41,189 nucleotides of DNA from Helochares maculicollis. Taxonomy: Eukaryota; Arthropoda; Insecta; Coleoptera; Hydrophilidae. The notes beneath the pieces are model-generated. The model saw only the letters and a program-made list of their open reading frames with translations. It did no database searches and had not been told where the DNA came from. Within the stretch, counting starts at the first letter, position 1. Each line of letters opens with the position of its first letter. The stretch covers positions 1-41,189 of the forward strand of contig JAWQRO010000370.1 in the NCBI GenBank assembly GCA_033557835.1, in the 5' to 3' direction. This document shows positions 38,101 to 40,348 of this stretch, in pieces. Position numbers and translations under genes: made by a program.

Positions 38101-40300
38101 GAAGTCGACCGCGCCACCGCCATCGCCAACGCCGCCGAGAAGAAGCAAAAGGCCTTCGACAAGATCATCCAAGAATGGAAACTCAAAGTCGACGACCTCG
38201 CCGCCGAGCTCGACGCCAGCCAGAAGGAATGCCGCAACTACTCCACCGAGCTCTTCAGACTCAAGGGAGCCTACGAAGAAGGCCAGGAACAATTGGAAGC
38301 CGTCCGCCGCGAAAACAAGAACTTGGCCGACGAAGTCAAGGACCTCCTCGACCAAATCGGCGAAGGTGGCCGCAACATCCACGAAATCGAGAAGGCCAGG
38401 AAGCGTTTGGAAGCCGAGAAGGACGAGCTCCAAGCCGCCCTCGAGGAAGCCGAAGCCGCTCTCGAACAAGAAGAGAACAAGGTCCTCCGCTCCCAATTGG
38501 AACTCTCCCAAGTCCGTCAAGAGATCGACCGCCGCATCCAGGAGAAGGAAGAGGAATTCGAAAACACCCGCAAGAACCACCAACGCGCCCTCGACTCCAT
38601 GCAAGCCTCCCTCGAAGCCGAAGCCAAGGGTAAGGCTGAGGCTCTTCGCATGAAGAAGAAGTTGGAAGCCGACATCAACGAGCTTGAGATCGCTTTGGAC
38701 CACGCCAACAAGGTGAGTTTCCTTCATCTAGACCTCTCTTGTCGTTCCTCTTCCATTCCTTTCTTGCATTTATACACAGCTTCATCTGTGGCAGTTTTGC
38801 TAACGAAAATCGGTTTTGCAGGCCAACGCCGAAGCCCAAAAGACCATCAAGCGCTACCAACAGCAACTCAAGGACACCCAGACCGCCCTCGAGGAAGAAC
38901 AACGCGCCCGCGATGACGCCCGCGAACAACTTGGAATCTCCGAGCGCCGCGCCAACGCCCTCCAGAACGAGCTCGAGGAATCTCGCACCCTCTTGGAGCA
39001 AGCCGACCGCGCCCGCCGCCAAGCAGAGCAAGAATTGGGAGACTGCCACGAGCAACTCAACGACCTCTCCGCCCAGAACTCTTCCATCTCTGCCGCCAAG
39101 AGGAAATTGGAAGCCGAACTCCAGACCCTCCATTCCGATCTCGACGAGCTCTTGAACGAAGCCAAGAATTCCGAAGAGAAGGCCAAGAAGGCCATGGTCG
39201 ATGCCGCCCGCCTCGCCGACGAGCTCCGCGCCGAACAAGACCACGCCCAGACCCAAGAGAAGCTCCGCAAGGCCCTCGAGACACAAATCAAGGACTTGCA
39301 AGTCCGTCTCGACGAAGCCGAAGCCAACGCCCTCAAGGGAGGCAAGAAGGCCATCCAGAAGTTGGAGCAACGCGTCAGGGAATTGGAGAACGAATTGGAC
39401 GGCGAACAGAGGAGACACGCCGACGCCCAGAAGAACTTGAGGAAGTCCGAGCGCCGCATCAAGGAGTTGAGCTTCCAGGCGGAAGAAGACCGCAAGAACC
39501 ACGAGCGCATGCAGGACCTCGTCGACAAATTGCAACAGAAGATTAAGACTTACAAGAGGCAAATCGAGGAAGCAGAAGAAATCGCCGCCCTCAACCTCGC
39601 CAAGTTCCGCAAGGCACAACAAGAACTTGAAGAAGCCGAAGAACGCGCCGACCTCGCTGAACAAGCTATTGCCAAATTCCGTGCGAAGGGACGCGCCGGA
39701 TCCGCCCCTAGGGGAGGCAGCCCAGTGGTAAGTCTTTCATTCCCGACACTCGCCCAAAGATGAGCGAACGAACACATTTCGCACAAAAAGTAAATAACAC
39801 TCACTTCCATCACGAATTCAGCACTGGCTATTAATGATACATGAACCAACAGTAGGAGACACGATTCGAGCCCCAAAAATACTGATTCTCTTGTTCTTTA
39901 TTGTAGCAAAACAAGTCCCGTCCAGCACTTGCGATGGAATAAGATTTTTCTAGTAAGTGGAGGGATTTGACCCTCTCGATCTTGTTAAAAGTACCGTTTG
40001 TCCACGTAAAGCACTCACGAAACGGTGTTCAACCCTTGCTCCCCCCCCCGTTTTTGGGTTTTTTACTAGTTATCACCCCCTTTGTTCAGTAACACCACCG
40101 GTAGTACCGATCAGAAATAATAAGAAAATAACCTGAGAAAAAAAAATAATCGAAAAGCTTTCGCCTAATCAACCGAACCGCTTCGTTGGCCCCCCACTAA
40201 TAACCGAATTCTTCACTTGCAGCCCCAAAGACAGCGCCCTACCATGGACGGAGGTATGACCTTCCCACCAAGGTTCGATCTCGCCCCTGAGGATTTCTAA
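4990..40300 (+). CDS. Mhc: Muscle myosin heavy chain gene (full span, interrupted; exons listed separately)
   Basis: Encodes the muscle myosin II heavy chain, an actin-activated ATPase that assembles into sarcomeric thick filaments. Constant exons plus one choice per cluster give a 1,938-residue common product, then an 11- or 25-residue tail (1,949 or 1,963 in all; the fly protein has 1,962). Motor landmarks: P-loop GESGAGKT at about 180-187, switch I NDNSSRF at 239-245, switch II DIAGFE at 462-467, SH2/SH1 helix around TCNGVLEGIRICRKG, converter at 725-764, neck with IQ-type sequence in C12, then about 1,090 residues of uninterrupted heptad coiled coil. All exon phases are mutually consistent and every junction is GT-AG except two GC-AG donors. 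The frame is intact throughout. The gene is single in the window, and its isoform diversity comes from splicing. Identity is certain at the family level; individual alternative exon use is inferred. Confidence 0.97.
5197..5581. other. Intron between C1 and cluster 3
   Basis: 385 bases with a two-copy direct repeat (CTAACTATCAAATTGGAACA and a variant) at about 5312-5360 and a purine/C-rich stretch near 5510. Nothing else was seen. Confidence 0.6.
5582..5725 (+). CDS. Mhc: Alternative exon 3a (residues 70-117)
   Basis: 144 bases, phase 0 to 0, encoding 48 residues that finish the SH3-like domain and enter the converter-facing N-terminal motor segment: ERTLKKDNIY, QVNPPKFEKVEDMADLTYL, then VLHNLRQRYYHKLIY. 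It corresponds to the fly exon 3 pair, known to tune actomyosin kinetics. The acceptor is CGAACAG and the donor TAC|GTAAGT. It is used instead of 3b, which starts only 51 bases after its donor. It is closer to fly exon 3 in its DMADLTYLNT segment. Confidence 0.93.
5777..5920 (+). CDS. Mhc: Alternative exon 3b (residues 70-117)
   Basis: Same length, phases and ending (HKLIY) as 3a, but with EKNFKKEQVA, QVNPPKYEKCEDMSNLTYL and VLHNLKQRYY. The acceptor is CCGACACAG and the donor TAC|GTAAGT. The 51 bases separating it from 3a contain a branch-like TTAAT only about 27 bases after the 3a donor, so splicing 3a to 3b looks sterically blocked. Joining both would keep frame, so spacing rather than frame must enforce the choice. 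Confidence 0.93.
5921..6698. other. Intron between cluster 3 and C2
   Basis: 778 bases without a recognised gene, repeat or RNA. It ends in the acceptor CTTTGCAG. Confidence 0.6.
6699..6855 (+). CDS. Mhc: Constant exon C2 (residues 118-169)
   Basis: Begins TYSGLFCVAINPYK and runs through YRGKRRNEVPPHIFAISDGAY to VNMLT, the conserved 50-kDa/25-kDa lead-in to the nucleotide site. The Arg/Lys-rich RGKRR segment is typical of striated-muscle myosins. The exon is 157 bases, leaving one base of the next codon (phase 1). The donor is GTAAGT. Confidence 0.95.
7143..7170 (+). CDS. Mhc: 28-base microexon C3 (residues 170-179)
   Basis: Only 28 bases, phase 1 to phase 2, encoding NHENQSMLIT directly before the P-loop. 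The acceptor TTCTTACAG and donor TAC|GTAAGT are strong. Skipping it would shift the frame (28 is not a multiple of three) and remove the lead-in to the ATP site, so it must be constitutive. The peptide matches the fly segment at this point, which confirms it. Confidence 0.93.
7290..7620. repeat. 20-bp minisatellite
   Basis: Tandem, imperfect copies of AGATTCTGTTGCTCCTCCAA and variants (CTGTAG for CTGTTG). Confidence 0.8.
7620..8800. repeat. Higher-order repeat of about 254-274 bp, built from 20-bp units
   Basis: The landmark CATTATTTTTCTTCCAAAGA recurs at 7651, 7905, 8179, 8453 (with one change) and 8722, so the larger unit repeats at 254, 274, 274 and 269 bases. Each large unit carries several 20-bp AGATTCTGTAGCTCCTCCAA-type copies. 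Three near-identical 74-85-residue minus-strand open frames arise from this periodicity and are not taken as genes. Confidence 0.85.
8880..9290. repeat. 20-bp minisatellite, second family
   Basis: Tandem copies of GACGTCCTGTAGCTCTCTTA and relatives. It shares the CTGTAGCTC core with the preceding array, so it probably derives from it. Confidence 0.8.
9434..9632 (+). CDS. Mhc: Constant exon C4: P-loop and switch I (residues 179-245)
   Basis: Starts by completing a Thr codon, then GESGAGKTENTKKVIAYFAT, the Walker A/P-loop that binds ATP phosphates. Loop 1 reads GASSKKPTEEQQKKG. It ends in VLEAFGNAKTVRNDNSSRF, switch I. The acceptor is TTGCCCACAG and the donor TTC|GTAAGT, phase 0. The fly protein has the same elements, with loop 1 differing in sequence as expected. 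Confidence 0.96.
9692..9755 (+). CDS. Mhc: Constant exon C5 (residues 246-266)
   Basis: 64 bases encoding GKFIRIHFGPTGKLAGADIE plus Thr and the first base of a Tyr codon. It continues directly from switch I in the upper 50-kDa domain. The preceding intron is only 59 bases. The donor is T|GTAAGT, phase 1. Confidence 0.95.
9817..9915 (+). CDS. Mhc: Constant exon C6 (residues 267-299)
   Basis: 99 bases, phase 1 to phase 1, encoding YLLEKARVISQQPLERSYHI, FYQMMSG, then AVKGLK. The acceptor is TTCCCGCAG and the donor AAAG|GTAATT. It is the constant 5' partner to which each of the four exon 7 copies must join; all four supply two bases to complete its last codon. Confidence 0.95.
9990..10545. repeat. 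Pyrimidine-rich CTTCAG minisatellite
   Basis: Units such as TCTTCAGTATCCTGAGATTT (5' part) grade into 18-bp TTCAGAGCCTTCAGTTTC units (3' part, 10350-10520). Many units mimic a polypyrimidine tract followed by CAG. Confidence 0.8.
11050..11130. repeat. 21-bp repeat, about four copies
   Basis: Copies of GCCTGCGAATTGTATTCGT plus two bases, upstream of exon 7a. Confidence 0.75.
11317..11420 (+). CDS. Mhc: Alternative exon 7a (residues 300-334)
   Basis: 104 bases, phase 1 to 0. After completing an Ala codon it encodes MCLLSDNITEYYYVAQGKTT and IPNVDDNEECALTD. In fly myosin this segment lies near the lip of the nucleotide pocket and its four variants alter ATPase kinetics. The codons are of the biased type found in the constant exons, suggesting a well-expressed variant. 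The acceptor is CATTTAG and the donor GAT|GTAAGT. Confidence 0.94.
11690..11965. repeat. CCAAAT-NNN-ATTGG palindromic minisatellite
   Basis: Alternating units of about 22-24 bp containing CCAAATGCGATTGG and CAATTGCGATTGG, between exons 7a and 7b. The core is an imperfect palindrome, so RNA or DNA of the array could fold on itself. Confidence 0.8.
12065..12180. repeat. About 30-bp tandem repeat
   Basis: Three to four copies built on CCAAGTGTGACAGACCCAAC and TTGTAACGAT, just downstream of the ATTGG array. Confidence 0.75.
12389..12492 (+). CDS. Mhc: Alternative exon 7b (residues 300-334)
   Basis: 104 bases in the same phases, encoding DICLLDKDVSFYYFVAQGKT then TIPSVDDNEEMSITD. The acceptor is AATCCACAG and the donor GAT|GTAAGC. 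It keeps the DICLL start seen in the fly copies. It is the second of four mutually exclusive copies; inclusion of two copies would shift the frame. Confidence 0.93.
12849..12952 (+). CDS. Mhc: Alternative exon 7c, the most divergent copy (residues 300-334)
   Basis: 104 bases encoding ELCLLSNRVSDYPFICHGKT then RIEGVNDYLEGEVTD. The ends (LCLL, VTD) and the HGKT core are kept, but the middle differs strongly from the other copies, which have VAQGK. The codons are not of the biased set. The acceptor is CTGCCTACAG and the donor GAT|GTAAGC, both sound, so it appears usable and probably belongs to a minor or specialised muscle isoform. Confidence 0.9.
13258..13690. repeat. ACTCGTTTTGGCCAA minisatellite
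   Basis: About 25 imperfect units based on GACTCGTTTTGGCCAAACA with 11- to 19-base spacing, upstream of exon 7d. Long open frames on both strands (Ser/Lys/Thr-rich or FWPNxxVLAK) are products of this array. Confidence 0.85.
13972..14075 (+). CDS. Mhc: Alternative exon 7d (residues 300-334)
   Basis: 104 bases encoding EICLLSNNIHEYNNVAQGKI then TIPGVDDSEELEATD. The acceptor TTGCCCCACAG has a strong pyrimidine tract; the donor is GAT|GTAAGT. It resembles 7a most closely in the VAQGK core. It is the last copy before constant exon C7. Confidence 0.93.
14076..15210. other. Intron between exon 7d and C7
   Basis: A 15-bp minisatellite occupies 14155-14445. The rest (14446-15210) is AT-rich with no gene recognised, and no further exon 7 copy was found. 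Confidence 0.6.
14155..14445. repeat. 15-bp minisatellite
   Basis: Tandem copies of ACTTTAAATCCAGGC and variants (ACTTTGAATCCAGCA). Because 15 is a multiple of three the array is open in frame with a 5-residue period. Confidence 0.85.
15211..15348 (+). CDS. Mhc: Constant exon C7 (residues 335-380)
   Basis: 138 bases, phase 0 to 0: QAFDVLGFTQEEKDNIYKIT, then MHMGCMKFKQRGREEQAE and DGTE. This is the upper 50-kDa domain before the actin-binding cardiomyopathy loop region. The acceptor is AAATGTAG and the donor GAG|GTACGA. Confidence 0.95.
15349..15949. repeat. Intron with ATGAATCTTTTC repeat array (about 15500-15850)
   Basis: Most of this 601-base intron is an irregular array of AATCTTCATGAATCTTTTCA and ATGAATTTGTG units with a period of about 30 bp. 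No gene was seen. Confidence 0.75.
15950..16219 (+). CDS. Mhc: Constant exon C8: switch II (residues 381-470)
   Basis: 270 bases, phase 0 to 0. It encodes RVAKLLGVDCQALYTALLKP, the RIKVGNEFVTQGRNVAQV segment of the actin-binding lip, MFDRLFKWLVKKCNETLDT, and ends HFIGVLDIAGFEIFD, the switch II strand and loop that sense the gamma phosphate. The acceptor is TTGCTTGCAG and the donor GAC|GTAAGT. It joins any one of five relay exons. Confidence 0.96.
16265..16510. repeat. 29-bp minisatellite
   Basis: Copies of AGAGGATCTTCTATAGACAA followed by AACTTAGCG, about seven imperfect units. Confidence 0.75.
16550..17085. repeat. 27-bp minisatellite with a long open frame
   Basis: About 18 units based on AAGGAGACTTCTCTGGAAGA plus TCCTATT. 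The unit is a multiple of three, so it gives a 172-residue frame of KETSLEDPI repeats. It sits within the intron with no splice-compatible boundaries in the family frame, so it is not called a gene. Confidence 0.85.
17714..17884 (+). CDS. Mhc: Alternative relay exon 9a (residues 471-527)
   Basis: 171 bases, phase 0 to 0, encoding the relay helix and loop: YNGFEQLCINFTNEKLQQFF, NHHMFVLEQEEYAKEGIIWQ, FIDFGMDLLACIELIEK. The relay passes nucleotide-site movement to the converter. Positions 33, 34, 38 and 40 of the exon (A, K, I, Q) identify this copy. The acceptor is CACCCAG and the donor AAG|GTACTT. Confidence 0.94.
18059..18229 (+). CDS. Mhc: Alternative relay exon 9b (residues 471-527)
   Basis: Same length and phases as 9a. 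It starts FNGFEQL and differs at the relay loop: EEYKVEGIVWSF, with FILEQ in the helix. The acceptor is TCTCCAG and the donor AAG|GTACTT. It shares its donor sequence with 9a, from which it is separated by 174 bases, suggesting the two arose by local duplication. Confidence 0.94.
18397..18567 (+). CDS. Mhc: Alternative relay exon 9c (residues 471-527)
   Basis: Same length and phases. Begins YNGFEQL; the relay loop reads EEYKTEGINWVF. Its codons (TTG, CAA, AAC, GGT, ATC) match the highly biased constant exons, suggesting a major isoform. The acceptor is TCTCTAG and the donor AAG|GTAATT. Confidence 0.94.
18884..19054 (+). CDS. Mhc: Alternative relay exon 9d (residues 471-527)
   Basis: Same length and phases. 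Begins FNGFEQL; the relay loop reads EEYQREGIEWAF, the closest to the common fly form (KREGIDWAF). Codons are strongly biased like 9c, and the donor AAG|GTAATT is shared with 9c. The acceptor is CTTTGTAG. It is a likely main flight- or fast-muscle variant by similarity; this is inference. Confidence 0.94.
19272..19442 (+). CDS. Mhc: Alternative relay exon 9e, most divergent copy (residues 471-527)
   Basis: Same length and phases, but unlike the other four it changes the helix too: YNGFNQLCINYSNEKL, then MFIMEQEEYEREGIPWTF and FGMDLQATIDLIEK. A Pro sits in the relay loop, and the L-A-C of the other copies becomes Q-A-T. Codons are unbiased (ATA, AAT, TCG). The acceptor is GCTTTGCAG and the donor AAG|GTATTT. 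It is probably a specialised, less expressed variant. Confidence 0.93.
19443..20150. other. Intron between relay cluster and C9
   Basis: Holds a TTTTTGCACCAGACAC array (about 19810-19960, period about 17). No gene and no sixth relay exon were found. Confidence 0.65.
19810..19960. repeat. About 17-bp minisatellite
   Basis: Units of TTTTTGCACCAGACACT decaying to TTTTTGCACCAAATAA. Confidence 0.8.
20151..20330 (+). CDS. Mhc: Constant exon C9 (residues 528-587)
   Basis: 180 bases, phase 0 to 0: PMGILSILEEESMFPKATDK, then NNNHLGKSPNFMKPKPPKPG and HFAIGHYAGN. This is the lower 50-kDa domain with actin contacts and the proline-rich loop. The acceptor is CTTTCCACAG and the donor AAT|GTAAGT. The following intron, 3.07 kb, splits what is one exon in fly. 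Confidence 0.95.
20377..20427. repeat. Perfect 20-bp inverted repeat with 11-base loop
   Basis: Arm 20377-20396 (ACGAAGTTAGACAATTTTGA) is exactly complementary to 20408-20427. It begins 46 bases after the C9 donor, so in the transcript it would form a stable hairpin near that splice site. Confidence 0.9.
20797..21255 (+). repeat. Dispersed element module with 44-bp satellite array, copy 1
   Basis: Starts with a GCGCC-GTCGGCGC palindrome, then CTTCGCTCTTCAATTAAGGA, then about 8-9 tandem units beginning AGCATCCAGAAACATTCCGC and continuing CTATTAAGAGTCTCGCTAAG plus four T/A-rich bases (44 bp). Confidence 0.85.
21280..22070 (+). repeat. Tandem duplication of about 350 bp (two clear copies, one partial)
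   Basis: CTTACAGAACGCGATAA-type sequence, flanked by matching text, recurs about 350 bases apart (near 21515 and 21865). TTGTCTCAATATTTTAGC near 21340 has its counterpart near 21680, and a decayed third copy starts near 21970. Confidence 0.75.
22190..23020 (+). repeat. Dispersed element module with 44-bp satellite array, copy 2
   Basis: Same order as copy 1: palindrome with TTCGGCGCAGCC, CTTCGCTCTTCAATTAAGAA, then about 17 units of the 44-bp satellite. The array stops abruptly at a run of G near 23022. Confidence 0.87.
23022..23238. repeat. Pair of GC-rich hairpin-like motifs
   Basis: A G-run, TCTAAGGGGGAGCTATCGCC, CCTCCCCTTCACACCCA at 23022-23068 is repeated in variant form at about 23195-23238 (TTTAAGGCGGGGCGACAGCC and TTCACACCCA). 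Each can fold as a G-rich/C-rich hairpin. They may be the ends of a mobile element. Confidence 0.65.
23397..23550 (+). CDS. Mhc: Constant exon C10 (residues 588-638)
   Basis: 154 bases, phase 0 to 1: VPYNITGWLEKNKDPLNDTV, DLYKKGTNKLLCEIFADHPG, then the start of loop 2, QSGQADAGGK. The acceptor is TTTTCGCAG and the donor AAAG|GTACGT. It joins one of two loop-2 exons. Confidence 0.95.
23551..23844. repeat. Intron with 21-bp repeat array (about 23630-23760)
   Basis: Five to six copies of AGGGTTAATTCAAGTTTCTC plus one base. Nothing else was seen. Confidence 0.75.
23845..23897 (+). CDS. Mhc: Alternative loop-2 exon a (residues 639-656)
   Basis: 53 bases, phase 1 to 0, encoding GAKRTKGSAFQTVSAMYR. 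Loop 2 is the flexible, charged actin-binding loop at the 50K/20K junction. This copy has the AKRTKG charge cluster and FQTVSAMY, the form found in many vertebrate and mollusc myosins. The acceptor is ACTTAG and the donor AGG|GTAAAA. Fly Mhc has only one version of this segment, so the pair is a difference from fly. Confidence 0.9.
24114..24166 (+). CDS. Mhc: Alternative loop-2 exon b (residues 639-656)
   Basis: 53 bases in the same phases, encoding GGRGKKGGGFATVSSSYR, nearly identical to the single fly sequence (GGRGKKGGGFATVSSAYK). It is glycine-rich and more flexible than copy a. The acceptor is TTCGAACAG and the donor AGG|GTAAAT. Including both copies would shift the frame, so the pair must be mutually exclusive or misjoined messages are lost. 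Confidence 0.92.
24167..24867. other. Intron between loop-2 pair and C11
   Basis: 701 bases, no gene. Contains a nested imperfect inverted repeat (24391-24412 with 24495-24519, and an inner CAGTCAA/TTGACTG hairpin at 24433-24456). Confidence 0.6.
24868..25073 (+). CDS. Mhc: Constant exon C11: SH2/SH1 helices (residues 657-724)
   Basis: 206 bases, phase 0 to 2: EQLNNLMTTLRSTQPHFVRC, IIPNELKQPGVIDSHLV, then MHQLTCNGVLEGIRICRKGF with the two reactive cysteines (SH2 in TCNG, SH1 in RICRKG), ending YPDFKLR. The acceptor is TCTATAG and the donor CCG|GTAAGA. It joins one of three converter exons. Confidence 0.96.
25391..25508 (+). CDS. Mhc: Alternative converter exon 11a with GC donor (residues 725-764)
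   Basis: 118 bases, phase 2 to 0, encoding YMILAPATMAAEKDPKEAAR, KCLEEVGLDPDGYRIGHTK. The converter turns small motor changes into lever-arm swing. It matches the fly YMILAPAIMAAEK copy closely. The donor is AAG|GCAAGG: a GC in place of GT, with otherwise good consensus. The acceptor GGCGACAG has a poor pyrimidine tract. Codons are unbiased. Confidence 0.9.
25605..25735. repeat. 22-bp minisatellite
   Basis: Five copies of TTTTGTAGAGTCTACCACTT plus GG, between converter exons 11a and 11b. AGAGTCTACCACTT contains the near-palindrome TAGAGTCTA. Confidence 0.85.
26039..26156 (+). CDS. Mhc: Alternative converter exon 11b with GC donor (residues 725-764)
   Basis: 118 bases, same phases, encoding YKILNPAAVSKESDPKKCAA, LILDASGLDPENYRLGHTK. 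Codons are of the biased, high-expression type. The donor is AAG|GCATGT, a GC donor with a further mismatch at +4. The end at HTK is fixed by the family and by the phase of C12 (VFFRAG), so no nearby GT can replace it. The acceptor is ATGTGTAG. Confidence 0.9.
26505..26622 (+). CDS. Mhc: Alternative converter exon 11c (residues 725-764)
   Basis: 118 bases, same phases, encoding YKILAASAIKPDCTPEKAAQ, IILDTVQLDPEQFRMGKTK. It ends GKTK where the others have GHTK. The donor AAG|GTACTT is a GT, unlike 11a and 11b. The acceptor is GTTTAG. Codons are unbiased. No fourth copy was found before C12. Confidence 0.92.
26623..27342. other. Intron between converter cluster and C12
   Basis: 720 bases, no gene, repeat array or further converter exon recognised. 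It ends AACAAACAG. Confidence 0.55.
27343..27606 (+). CDS. Mhc: Constant exon C12: lever arm, light-chain-binding neck (residues 765-852)
   Basis: 264 bases, phase 0 to 0. VFFRAGILGQMEELRDDRLG leads to the IQ-type stretches (MQSWVRGYLSRKEFKKLQEQ, VCQRNLRKYLKLRTWPWYKL) that bind essential and regulatory light chains, then the invariant-proline junction KVKPLLNVTRIEDEIA where the rod begins. The donor is GCC|GTAAGT. A rod-only product would skip everything up to here. Confidence 0.96.
27720..27729 (+). promoter_or_regulatory. CTATAAATAG: TATA box and MEF2 consensus, candidate internal promoter
   Basis: A perfect TATA box (TATAAATA) that is also a perfect YTAWWWWTAR MEF2 site, the main muscle activator in arthropods. 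It lies 113 bases into the intron. A TCA at 27747-27749 could be the initiator, 28 bases downstream. It would drive a transcript lacking all motor exons. Function is inferred from motif and position only. Confidence 0.5.
27842..28045 (+). CDS. Possible first coding segment of a rod-only isoform (uncertain)
   Basis: ATG about 93 bases after the predicted internal start site, in AAAATGT context. It begins MFSRTWRFSFKTASEVSTPK and is Ser/Thr/basic-rich, ending at a TAG after 67 codons. To reach the rod it must splice in phase 0 to C13; the only candidate donors are weak (GAG|GTGTCA at 27886 and TAT|GTATAT at 27910). I do not recognise the sequence. The fly rod protein has a unique N-terminal domain of about 77 residues, as I recall. 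It could equally be leader sequence. Confidence 0.25.
   Translation: MFSRTWRFSFKTASEVSTPKRTYVYLKDDILRSVLLNSCSLSSFKLNTTSTRPLKSHSDTQEENSSP
28095..28320. repeat. About 18-bp minisatellite
   Basis: Copies of CTTTCGGATTTCGAAAACT and TTTCGAATACT variants, about 12 units. Confidence 0.8.
28500..28620. repeat. 20-bp minisatellite
   Basis: Five to six nearly perfect copies of TCACTTTTGTGAATTTCGTC. Each contains TCAC-TTTT-GTGA, a small inverted repeat. Confidence 0.85.
28783..28833 (+). CDS. Candidate alternative start: in-frame extension of C13 for a rod-only isoform
   Basis: ATG at 28783 in the strong context GACAAAATGG opens 17 codons (MVDVVELAVPNLDDSLQ) that run without a stop straight through the C13 acceptor into RLEEKAAKAQ. 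An in-frame TGA lies upstream at 28723, so this is the first Met of its frame. In full-length messages this stretch is removed as intron. In a transcript started inside the intron it would be the N-terminus of a headless myosin rod of about 1,130 residues. Supported by frame and context only. Confidence 0.4.
28834..29043 (+). CDS. Mhc: Constant exon C13: start of subfragment-2 coiled coil (residues 853-922)
   Basis: 210 bases, phase 0 to 0: RLEEKAAKAQEAFEREEKAK, then LEALYAKLLAEKTELLSTLE, GEKGSLSEIQERANKLQAQK and DLESQLS. The acceptor TTGCAG has a branch-like CTAAT 20 bases upstream but a weak pyrimidine tract. The donor is TCT|GTAAGT. A heptad pattern is evident. Confidence 0.95.
29580..30070. 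repeat. TTCAAGA/CTTAAAAC minisatellite, about 15-bp units
   Basis: Units such as AACTTGAAATTCAAGAGTCA and CCTGAGATTCAAGACTTAAA alternate. CTTGAAATTCAAG is a perfect palindrome, so the array can form hairpins. Confidence 0.8.
30110..30260. repeat. GAGAGTCTAAGAGTCCT repeat
   Basis: About eight imperfect units of GAGAGTCTAAGAGTCCT, with TCTGAGAATCGAAGAGT variants. Confidence 0.75.
30460..30537. repeat. 18-bp inverted repeat with nested hairpin
   Basis: Arms 30460-30477 and 30520-30537 match at 17 of 18 positions (core CCAGGTCTATTT). Inside is a second hairpin, CCAAC-GAA-GTTGG. It could be a small inverted-repeat element remnant. Confidence 0.8.
32165..32480. repeat. About 18-bp minisatellite
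   Basis: Units of TTTCCACGGCTCTCTATA and variants such as TCCATGGCTCTATATT. Confidence 0.8.
33340..33540. repeat. CAATTCGATTTGAATT repeat
   Basis: Irregular copies of TTCAATTCGATTTGAA, itself close to palindromic. Confidence 0.75.
33960..34710. repeat. 20-bp minisatellite
   Basis: The 3' part (34320-34710) is tandem CTCGATTTCTTCACCAGACT. The 5' part has longer units with TCTTGAATTCATCACAGGAA and ACAACAAAAGAACCTCGATT. Confidence 0.85.
35107..35993 (+). CDS. Mhc: Constant exon C14: subfragment-2 rod (residues 923-1217)
   Basis: 887 bases, phase 0 to 2. It begins ETQDRLSQEEDARNQLMQQK and continues as heptad coiled coil, e.g. DLERNKKELEQTIQRKDKEI and RQARAKAEKQRADLARELEE, ending DQLNKLKA. It is nearly identical to the fly rod. 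Codons are strongly GC-ending (GCC, AAG, CTC), as expected of a very abundant protein. Long antisense frames over it are shadows of this codon use. The donor is AA|GTAAGT; it joins one of two hinge exons. Confidence 0.97.
35994..36643. repeat. Intron with 29-bp repeat (about 36140-36370)
   Basis: Four to six units of CCAGACTATTCTAGAACAAT plus CTCGCTTCT. The remainder is unassigned. Confidence 0.7.
36644..36722 (+). CDS. Mhc: Alternative hinge exon 15a (residues 1218-1244)
   Basis: 79 bases, phase 2 to 0, encoding AERDRGTIYSELQQTRGAVD and QVGREK. It corresponds to fly 15a (AEHDRQTCHNELNQTRTACD...), the subfragment-2 hinge variant associated in fly with fast muscles. Codons are unbiased (ACG, ATA, TCA, AGA). 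The acceptor is CCTATCAG and the donor AAAAG|GTACAG. Confidence 0.93.
36892..36970 (+). CDS. Mhc: Alternative hinge exon 15b (residues 1218-1244)
   Basis: 79 bases, same phases, encoding AEKEKAQYFGELNDMRASVD and HLANEK. It corresponds to fly 15b (AEKEKNEYYGQLNDLRAGVD...), used in fly mainly in slower or embryonic muscles. Its codons are biased, unlike 15a. The donor AAAAG|GTACAG is identical to that of 15a. Double inclusion would shift the frame. Confidence 0.94.
36971..37536. repeat. Intron with 21-bp repeat (37070-37225)
   Basis: Seven to eight copies of AACTATAACCGCCTCCAGGC plus A, near perfect in the middle. The rest is unassigned. Confidence 0.8.
37537..38712 (+). CDS. Mhc: Constant exon C15: rod, light meromyosin part 1 (residues 1245-1636)
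   Basis: 1,176 bases, phase 0 to 0, the largest exon. AASEKIAKQLQQQLNDTQGK, DLLRQLEEAESQVSQLSKIK, KLKVDDLAAELDASQKECRN, RAKG-free coiled coil to NELEIALDHANK. Charged 28-residue zones typical of filament-forming rods are evident. Codon bias is extreme. The acceptor is CTATGTAG and the donor AAG|GTGAGT. Confidence 0.97.
38822..39727 (+). CDS. Mhc: Constant exon C16: rod, light meromyosin part 2 (residues 1637-1938)
   Basis: 906 bases, phase 0 to 0: ANAEAQKTIKRYQQQLKDTQ, QLGISERRANALQNELEESR, then RKNHERMQDLVDKLQQKIKT (assembly-competence region) and the start of the non-helical tailpiece RAKGRAGSAPRGGSPV. The donor is GTG|GTAAGT. The next exon is either the optional exon 18 or the last exon. 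Confidence 0.97.
39907..39952 (+). CDS. Mhc: Optional exon 18 equivalent, short tail with stop (residues 1939-1949)
   Basis: 46 bases: acceptor TTGTAG, 11 codons (QNKSRPALAME), TAA at 39940-39942, then a perfect GTAAGT donor at 39953. The stop lies only 10 bases before the exon junction. In fly the penultimate exon is likewise optional and provides a different C-terminus. Inclusion gives the short tail and skipping gives the 25-residue tail of the last exon. The tailpiece affects thick-filament properties. Confidence 0.85.
40223..40300 (+). CDS. Mhc: Last coding exon C17: long tail (residues 1939-1963)
   Basis: Acceptor CACTTGCAG, then PQRQRPTMDGGMTFPPRFDL-APEDF and TAA. The FPPRFDLAPE end is nearly that of the fly exon 19 tail (FPPRFDLAPENEF). 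In-phase with C16. If exon 18 is included this exon is wholly 3' untranslated. Confidence 0.95.
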   Translation, partial: PQRQRPTMDGGMTFPPRFDLAPEDF

Positions 40301-40317
40301 ACAACATATAAGCGCTG

Positions 40318-40348
<31 letters not shown>

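Noticed and set aside
37446..39664. Minus-strand frames of 224 to 405 residues and plus-strand off-frame frames of up to 176 residues
   Set aside because: Same cause: antisense and shifted readings of the codon-biased rod exons C15 and C16.
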